From: Rhodanobacter sp. C05 | GTDB lineage: Bacteria; Pseudomonadota; Gammaproteobacteria; Xanthomonadales; Rhodanobacteraceae | Direction: 5' to 3' | NCBI RefSeq assembly: GCF_002001165.1 | Contig: NZ_MUNQ01000022.1 | Location: 53,438 to 117,437 of the forward strand | Length of the DNA stretch: 64,000 bases | Shown: piece after piece, positions 60,395-64,000 of the stretch | How the letters are laid out: the number at the start of each line of letters is the position of its first letter | How positions within the stretch are numbered: the stretch's first letter is position 1 | Program-made: the position numbers and the translations under genes | The notes under the pieces: generated by a model | The model's database searches: none | The model's input: the letters and a program-made list of their open reading frames with translations, nothing else | Told to the model about the DNA's origin: nothing

Positions 60395-60424
60395 GCGCGC
60401 CCACGCTTCGTGGGCGCGCTTTTT
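60395..60424 (+). terminator. Rho-independent terminator without an upstream gene
   Basis: GCGCGCCCACG (60395-60405), loop CTT, CGTGGGCGCGC (60409-60419), then TTTTT (60420-60424). It is a textbook 11-bp terminator pointing right, yet the nearest plus-strand gene ends 1.66 kb earlier and two minus-strand genes lie between. It probably belonged to a gene now lost or to a small RNA not visible here. Confidence 0.75.
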
Positions 60425-60504
60425 CGTGGCGGTGAACGTGGTCGACGAAATTAATTAGCCACGTCCCCTTTAATCCGTCCCACGCAAAGAATGCAAAGAA
60501 TACC

Positions 60505-60560
60505 GTCAGGGATAATTCGAGCGACTTGGTAGACGATCAAAAATTGCCCCTGACACCTTT
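60505..60560. repeat. GTCAGGGATAATT hairpin copy
   Basis: GTCAGGGATAATT (60505-60517) and AATTGCCCCTGAC (60542-60554), 11 of 13 paired, with CGAGCGACTTGG in the loop as at 50486, followed by ACCTTTT. It adjoins the RAYT remnant. Confidence 0.7.
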
Positions 60561-60569
60561 TCCATCGCG

Positions 60570-60750
60570 CTGGAAGCACTCTCCGACGAGGACATCGAGG
60601 CAATCCGGTTACACCTTCAACGCCAGCCAGCATGCGCTCGGATCCGACCGCTTCCGCGCCGCCATCGAGGCCCAGCTCACCCCACCGGCCACGCCGCTCA
60701 AGATCGGGCGGCCACGGAAACCTCGTGATTCATTGGAAAGTCGAACCTGA
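60570..60750 (+). pseudogene. Decayed C-terminus of a REP-associated tyrosine transposase (RAYT)
   Basis: The frame LEALSDEDIEAIRLHLQRQ (from 60570) is broken by a tandem 4-nt duplication CCAG-CCAG (60623-60630); after it, HALGSDRFRAAIEAQL and TPLKIGRPRK continue in a new frame to a stop at 60750. ALGSxRFxxxIE and the GRPRK tail are the usual end of TnpA-REP/RAYT proteins. The catalytic HUH/Tyr part is absent. It lies among the repeats it may once have moved. Confidence 0.65.
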
Positions 60751-60964
60751 CCCCGTTTTGTCCGCTTCCCATACCAATGCCGTACTTTGTAACATACAAA
60801 TCATCCTAAACATCTACTTCAACTAACTGCTTTATATATATTTTTTAATAACAATACGTAATATACGGCACATCACATGGATGCGGTATTGACAACACCG
60901 ATCGCTTATGGCCTGATCTTAGCTCAGGAGACTCAGGCGCACTGAGTCATGAACGAGGTGCCAA

Positions 60965-61528
60965 ATGGCAAGCTCCATCGATCTCCCCAGCATCGTTAGT
61001 GGCGTGTACAAGCTTCTTGAGCCGCTCGAACCAACGGACCGGGCAAAAGTTGTGAGATCAGCACTTACGCTGCTTGGGGACGACTCGAATTCGCCTAAGA
61101 GCTCTGCTACCGGGAATTCTGACTCTGGAGCCGACAATGGAGGGGCCTTTGGCACCAAGGCCACTCGATGGATGAGTCAAAACGGAATTGACGAATCCGT
61201 GCTGGGCGAAATATTTCACAAAGACGGCACCGAGGTTGAAATTATCGTCAATGACGTGCCGGGCGAAGGAAAAAGGGGCAAGTCTCAGAATTGCTACCTT
61301 CTTTCCGGAATCCGCTCATTCCTCGAGTCAGACGAGGCCAAATTTTCGGAATCTGACGCAGTATCACTTTGTAAGCATATGGGATGTCACGATAGTGCCA
61401 ACCATGCGAAGACCCGCGTTAGCCTTGGCAACCTCGTTGCTGGTACCAAGACAAGCGGCTACACCCTGCCGGCTCCTGGCCTCCGTGCCGCGGCCGAGTT
61501 GGTAAAGAAAATGGCGACAAGCGCATAA
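60965..61528 (+). CDS. Island protein A: unknown, helical N-terminus and C-terminal winged-helix-like end
   Basis: 187 residues, GAGGTG 4 nt before ATG 60965. The N-terminal helix pair (VYKLLEPLEPTDRAKVVRSA, LTLLGDD) recalls a short module (LEPLxxxxRxRVxRAxLTLLG) seen in front of unknown proteins near defence genes (from memory, weak). A polar linker follows, then a domain with NCYLLSGIRSFLES and SESDAVSLCKHMGCHDSANH, and the end GYTLPAPGLRAAAELVKKM, a winged-helix wing-plus-helix pattern also found in the next proteins. First gene of a four-gene operon. Function unknown. Confidence 0.7.
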   Translation: MASSIDLPSIVSGVYKLLEPLEPTDRAKVVRSALTLLGDDSNSPKSSATGNSDSGADNGGAFGTKATRWMSQNGIDESVLGEIFHKDGTEVEIIVNDVPGEGKRGKSQNCYLLSGIRSFLESDEAKFSESDAVSLCKHMGCHDSANHAKTRVSLGNLVAGTKTSGYTLPAPGLRAAAELVKKMATSA

Positions 61529-61557
61529 ATCGATTCATCGATCTCAGGGTATGAAAA

Positions 61558-61956
61558 ATGCTATACCACGATGCACTAAAGGAACTGTTGGCGGACAATT
61601 TGAGCGACACCGAAAGGGTATTGATATGCCTTGCGGCGGAGCCAATCAAGCCGCACCCGATTAAGTCCATTGTAGAGTTAGCGTTTGACGCAGGATGGCG
61701 AGCGGTCAAAAAGAAGAATGTTTCTTTGATGCTGTCCCGATCAAAAGGTAAGGCAATTCGGTCAAAAGACGGCTGGGAACTCACCAGCGCAGGTATCGAT
61801 ATGGTCGCATCACTGGCAGGTCCTGCTATGGGAAGCCCGATTACGAAGACCGCTTATGCTCTGCGCTCACATCTAACCCAGATCACAAAGGCACGCAAGA
61901 CTTACAAGGTAAGCATTGCCGGCATCCGTCGCGTCGAGGAGATGATCCTTGGATGA
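61558..61956 (+). CDS. Island protein B: small winged-helix-like protein
   Basis: 132 residues, 29 nt after gene A, AGGG upstream. TERVLICLAAEPIKPHPIKSI then VELAFDAGWRAVKKKNVSLML, SRSKGKAIRSKDGWELTSAG, and IDMVASLAG form a helix-turn-helix plus wing; the GWELTSAG phrase parallels GYTLPAPG in A and GYLLSTPG in C. The tail is basic (LTQITKARKTYKVSIAGIRRV). Overlaps gene C by 8 nt. It may bind DNA or RNA. No named family. Confidence 0.7.
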   Translation: MLYHDALKELLADNLSDTERVLICLAAEPIKPHPIKSIVELAFDAGWRAVKKKNVSLMLSRSKGKAIRSKDGWELTSAGIDMVASLAGPAMGSPITKTAYALRSHLTQITKARKTYKVSIAGIRRVEEMILG

Positions 61957-62692
61957 GAAGCGACTTGTCGCGGCCATTGAGGGCCTGATTACGAAGAAGC
62001 TCGCGACCGAACTCGTCGTGGACTTCGTGAAAATCCGCCGCGATTACGCGACCAGAACGCTTGAGCGCGCGTCGACTGGTAAGTTCGTCGAGACGTTTGT
62101 GCAGGCGCTGCAGTATATGGCGACCAACACATACGATACAGCGCCGAGCGTGGATCACTACCTCGACAAGAAAGCTGAGCAGACCACACTTTCTGACGGT
62201 CTCCGCATCTGTGCTGCGAGAATCGCGCGGGCAATGTACACGCTTCGCAACAAACGGAACGTTGCGCACAAGAACGAGGTCGACCCCAACACCTATGACC
62301 TGGCATTTGCGCACCAAAGCGCAGCGTGGATCCTCGCCGAACTCCTCCGCAGCGCCAGCGGCATCACGATGGAGGAAGCGGGCGCGCTTATCGCCCTTAT
62401 CCAAGCGCCGGTCGGCACGCTCGTCGAAGAGATCGGCGGCACACGACTCGTACACGCTGACGTTTCGGTGAGGGACGAACTGCTGCTTCTCTTGCACAGC
62501 CACTATCCGGACCTGCTCTCGGTGAAGGACGCCTTGACGAGTTTGAGACGACGCGACGAAAGCAGCGTTCGAAAGGGGTTACGAGAACTCGATGCGAAGA
62601 AACTGGCGCACGGCGACACAAAATCCGGATACCTGCTGTCTACGCCGGGGCACCAAGCTGCGGTTGCGCTCATCCAGAAACTTGGTTCCTGA
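61949..62692 (+). CDS. Island protein C: HEPN-like R-x6-H protein with winged-helix C-terminus
   Basis: 247 residues from a TTG at 61949, chosen because GAGGAG lies 6 nt upstream and the frame overlaps gene B by 8 nt. An all-helical N-terminal domain contains RNKRNVAH (R100 to H107) in MYTLRNKRNVAHKNEVDP, the R-x(4-6)-H signature of HEPN ribonucleases as in Abi_C proteins. Residues about 170-245 are a winged helix (LLSVKDALTSLRRRDESSV, RKGLRELDAKKLAH, GYLLSTPGHQAAVALI). A HEPN RNase joined to a sensor-like wHTH is a common plan for antiphage effectors; activity here is inferred. Confidence 0.72.
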   Translation: MDEKRLVAAIEGLITKKLATELVVDFVKIRRDYATRTLERASTGKFVETFVQALQYMATNTYDTAPSVDHYLDKKAEQTTLSDGLRICAARIARAMYTLRNKRNVAHKNEVDPNTYDLAFAHQSAAWILAELLRSASGITMEEAGALIALIQAPVGTLVEEIGGTRLVHADVSVRDELLLLLHSHYPDLLSVKDALTSLRRRDESSVRKGLRELDAKKLAHGDTKSGYLLSTPGHQAAVALIQKLGS

Positions 62693-62705
62693 AAGGTAGA
62701 AACGC

Positions 62706-63299
62706 ATGACTACGAAAATCAAGATTGATCTCGCCAACGGCTTACTTGAAGTCGAGGGCTCTGAGGAGTTCGTCCGCAGCGTGTACGACGACTACAAGGA
62801 AAAGTTGGCATCGGAGCCAATCGTACGCCAAACCCCGCCGCCGGCATTCGCGCCAGACGCAGAGCGACATAACGATAGGACGCGCAAAGCGCCCAAGAAG
62901 CGCGTCCAACCCACTGCACCACAAGGCGCGGCTTCGAAGAAAAAGCTAAAGCAACCCTCCACTATTAAGACCCTCGACTTGTCTAAAGGCGCTGGTGGTC
63001 GCCTGCGCGACTTCTATGATCAGTTCGACGTCAAGTCCAATTTTGAACGCAATCTGATCTTCCTCTACTTCTTGCAGCACAAGATGGAGATCAAGCAGGG
63101 AATCACGCAGGACCACGTATTCACGTGCTACCGCGATATTCCGGGCATCAAGGTGCCAGGAGCCTTGCGCCAAAGCCTGCTCGATACTGAGCAGGACAAG
63201 GACTGGATCGACGCGACCGACGCGGACAACCTCAAAGTAAACGTTCACGGACTGAACTACTTGGAGCACGACATGCCGAAGAAGAAAAAGTCCGAATAA
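62706..63299 (+). CDS. Island protein D: unknown, N-terminal short domain, Lys-rich linker and C-terminal helical domain
   Basis: 197 residues, 13 nt after gene C with AAGGTAG upstream. The N-terminus KIKIDLANGLLEVEGSEEFV is a strand-strand-helix unit that I have seen in unknown proteins (memory, weak). Residues 36-95 are a disordered Lys/Pro-rich linker (KKRVQPTAPQGAASKKKLKQ). The C-terminal domain has GRLRDFYDQFDVKSNFERNL, IFLYFLQHKM and VPGALRQSLLDTEQDKDWI and ends near LKVNVHGLNYL, again like a wing. Last gene of the operon. Confidence 0.68.
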   Translation: MTTKIKIDLANGLLEVEGSEEFVRSVYDDYKEKLASEPIVRQTPPPAFAPDAERHNDRTRKAPKKRVQPTAPQGAASKKKLKQPSTIKTLDLSKGAGGRLRDFYDQFDVKSNFERNLIFLYFLQHKMEIKQGITQDHVFTCYRDIPGIKVPGALRQSLLDTEQDKDWIDATDADNLKVNVHGLNYLEHDMPKKKKSE

Positions 63300-63362
63300 G
63301 CTGGGCGCAGTTCGTCACTTGGACGTATTTGGATGTCGTTAAAGAAGAATAGGGGCCAGCTC

Positions 63363-63393
63363 AGAGACATATCCAGTCACGGAAAATGTCTCT
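63363..63393. repeat. AGAGACAT hairpin downstream of the island operon
   Basis: AGAGACAT (63363-63370) and ATGTCTCT (63386-63393) with a 15-nt loop, followed by AATCCCTTTTCTTT. It may terminate the four-gene operon (63 nt past its last stop) and is the same unit as at 44104. The rest of 63300-63491 is empty. Confidence 0.65.
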
Positions 63394-63491
63394 AATCCCT
63401 TTTCTTTATGTACGCAGAAGGGCCAATAACGACTCAGATTCACTTTCTGGTGCGTCTCAGAGATTGGAAACGACAAAACTTCTCATGGACG

Positions 63492-63872
63492 TTAGACAAC
63501 CCCTCTATGGACATCGATCGGGGCTACGACCTGTCGATGACCAATCTCGCACATAGCGACTAAACCCACATACTGTTCATAGAAAAAGTGCACTGGTGCG
63601 TTACATACACCGCCAAGACTAGGATGCACGAATCGACACAATTTCTCTCTTTCCTGTCTTCTTCTAAACAGCCACTCCCAGCCATCAAATATCAGCTTTC
63701 CGATTTCTCCTGCGTGTAAGAGTTGTTCGAAATTTTCATGGATGAACGCGTCAATTTCTGACCTTGTTGGTCGAAACTTTGGGTATCTCCCACCGATCCG
63801 CTCAACAAGCCCTGTTACGTCAATTCGATTCGGCTCCATTCCTGCCCCCGCTATCGATCGCCAAAGTTGCAT
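63492..63872 (-). CDS. Hypothetical protein, possibly cut at its 5' end by the IS insertion
   Basis: 126 residues from ATG 63872, or 115 from ATG 63839, which I find more natural (MEPNRIDVTGLVERIGGRYP). EIDAFIHENFEQLLHAGEIG and GWEWLFRRRQEREKLCRF follow, then CNAPVHFFYEQYVG. Composition is AT-richer than the chromosome, as in the island operon. The IS5-family element starts 4-5 bp upstream of 63872, so the original gene may have been longer. No known family. Confidence 0.55.
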   Translation of the reverse strand: MQLWRSIAGAGMEPNRIDVTGLVERIGGRYPKFRPTRSEIDAFIHENFEQLLHAGEIGKLIFDGWEWLFRRRQEREKLCRFVHPSLGGVCNAPVHFFYEQYVGLVAMCEIGHRQVVAPIDVHRGVV

Positions 63873-63876
63873 CTAG

Positions 63877-64000
63877 GGATGCTCTGATTTATTCCTCGCC
63901 TCAGGCATCATAGCGACCAGTCTCCAGGAAGCGCCTCCCCCATGAAACAGCGTTCGTTTGCGTCGTTGAGTTTCGAGTCGAAGAAGAAGCCGACGCGGCG
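63877..64000 (+). mobile_element. IS5-family insertion sequence, left end only
   Basis: The element seems to start at 63877 (GGATGCTCTGATT, an IS5-type terminus) directly after CTAG, a usual IS5 target of the YTAR type. A transposase begins 65 bp inside and runs off the window. The right end and any target duplication lie outside. Confidence 0.65.
63942..64000 (+). CDS. IS5-family transposase, N-terminal fragment at the edge
   Basis: Twenty codons are visible: MKQRSFASLSFESKKKPTRR. MKQxSFASxxxxxKKxxTRR is the usual start of IS5-group (IS1031/IS427-like) DDE transposases, where it precedes the helical N-terminal domain. The rest is beyond base 64000. The identification rests on this short stretch and the terminus at 63877. 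Confidence 0.7.
   Translation, partial: MKQRSFASLSFESKKKPTR

Larger units (their letters stand above)
60101..60964. other. Long intergenic region: repeats, a transposase remnant and an AT-rich island start
   Basis: From left to right it holds a GTGTCAGGGAC hairpin (60283-60333), an orphan terminator (60395-60424), a CACGTCCCCTTTAAT repeat piece (60455), a second hairpin (60505-60560), a RAYT remnant (60570-60750), a GTCGAACCTGACCCCG repeat unit (60740-60758) and then an AT-rich stretch (about 60780-60880, with TTTATATATATTTTTTAATA). TTGACA at 60889-60894 could be the -35 of the next operon, but no good -10 follows. Confidence 0.65.

Noticed and set aside
1..64000. tRNA or rRNA genes, prophage, conjugation genes
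   Set aside because: No cloverleaf with TTCGA-type T-arm next to an acceptor stem was found by eye, and no phage structural or transfer genes; a tRNAscan run would settle small RNAs.

Overview
The window is GC-rich (clearly above 60% by eye, not computed) and densely packed with genes on both strands. Together, a xanthomonalisin-like S53 peptidase, an ECF sigma factor paired with a TPR protein kinase, HAF-repeat, XAC0095-like and DUF899 proteins, many one-component regulators and many short palindromic repeats suggest a gammaproteobacterium of the Xanthomonadales, most likely Rhodanobacteraceae (Dyella, Luteibacter or Rhodanobacter-like). This placement is an inference from gene content. No rRNA, tRNA or CRISPR array was seen.

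Layout. 1-7.9 kb: two secreted amidohydrolases flanking a serine hydrolase and a gluconokinase, then a small membrane protein, an SRPBCC/ArsR pair and two membrane-associated proteins. 8.1-12.7 kb: an ECF sigma factor / Ser-Thr kinase pair divergent from a secreted HAF-repeat protein. 12.9-14.5 kb: a lower-GC pair made of a trypsin-like peptidase and a small protein with a papain-fold Cys-His-Asp pattern. 14.7-20.7 kb: a DyP peroxidase, DUF899 protein, glutathione S-transferase (GST), transcriptional regulator and beta-propeller protein. 20.9-28.3 kb: a class A beta-lactamase, DUF418, DUF1428 and SRPBCC proteins, two sister lipoproteins and a Sel1/TonB protein. 28.5-43.7 kb: regulator-plus-enzyme modules (MFS/MarR, epimerase/LysR, ALDH/LysR, PadR/membrane protein), GST, VOC and GNAT proteins, a frameshifted aldo/keto reductase and a ketopantoate-reductase-like protein. 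43.7-51.9 kb: an orphan antitoxin-like regulator, an XAC0095-like / CI-like divergent pair, a large alpha/beta hydrolase, an ICMT-like protein and a tandem GST pair. 52.1-60.1 kb: the S53 peptidase, gene remnants (RHS, GST), a YdeI-like protein, a double aspartyl protease with PDZ and its divergent ArsR regulator, and a SnoaL/MmyB pair.

The right end (about 60.75-63.9 kb) is an accessory island. It starts in an AT-rich stretch and carries a compact four-gene operon of unfamiliar proteins. All four end in a similar winged-helix-like signature, and one also has a HEPN-type R-x6-H motif. An IS5-family transposase begins at 63.94 kb and runs off the edge. This operon is my best candidate for an undescribed system, possibly antiphage or RNase-based; the function is inferred only.

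A second theme is a large load of short non-coding repeats of at least six types. They include a 108-bp element with perfect 13-bp terminal inverted repeats and a 158-bp element with 17-bp termini. They often sit at gene ends and sometimes supply stop codons. A decayed C-terminal remnant of a REP-associated tyrosine transposase (RAYT), broken by a 4-nt duplication, lies among them at 60.57-60.75 kb and points to a possible past mobiliser of some of them.
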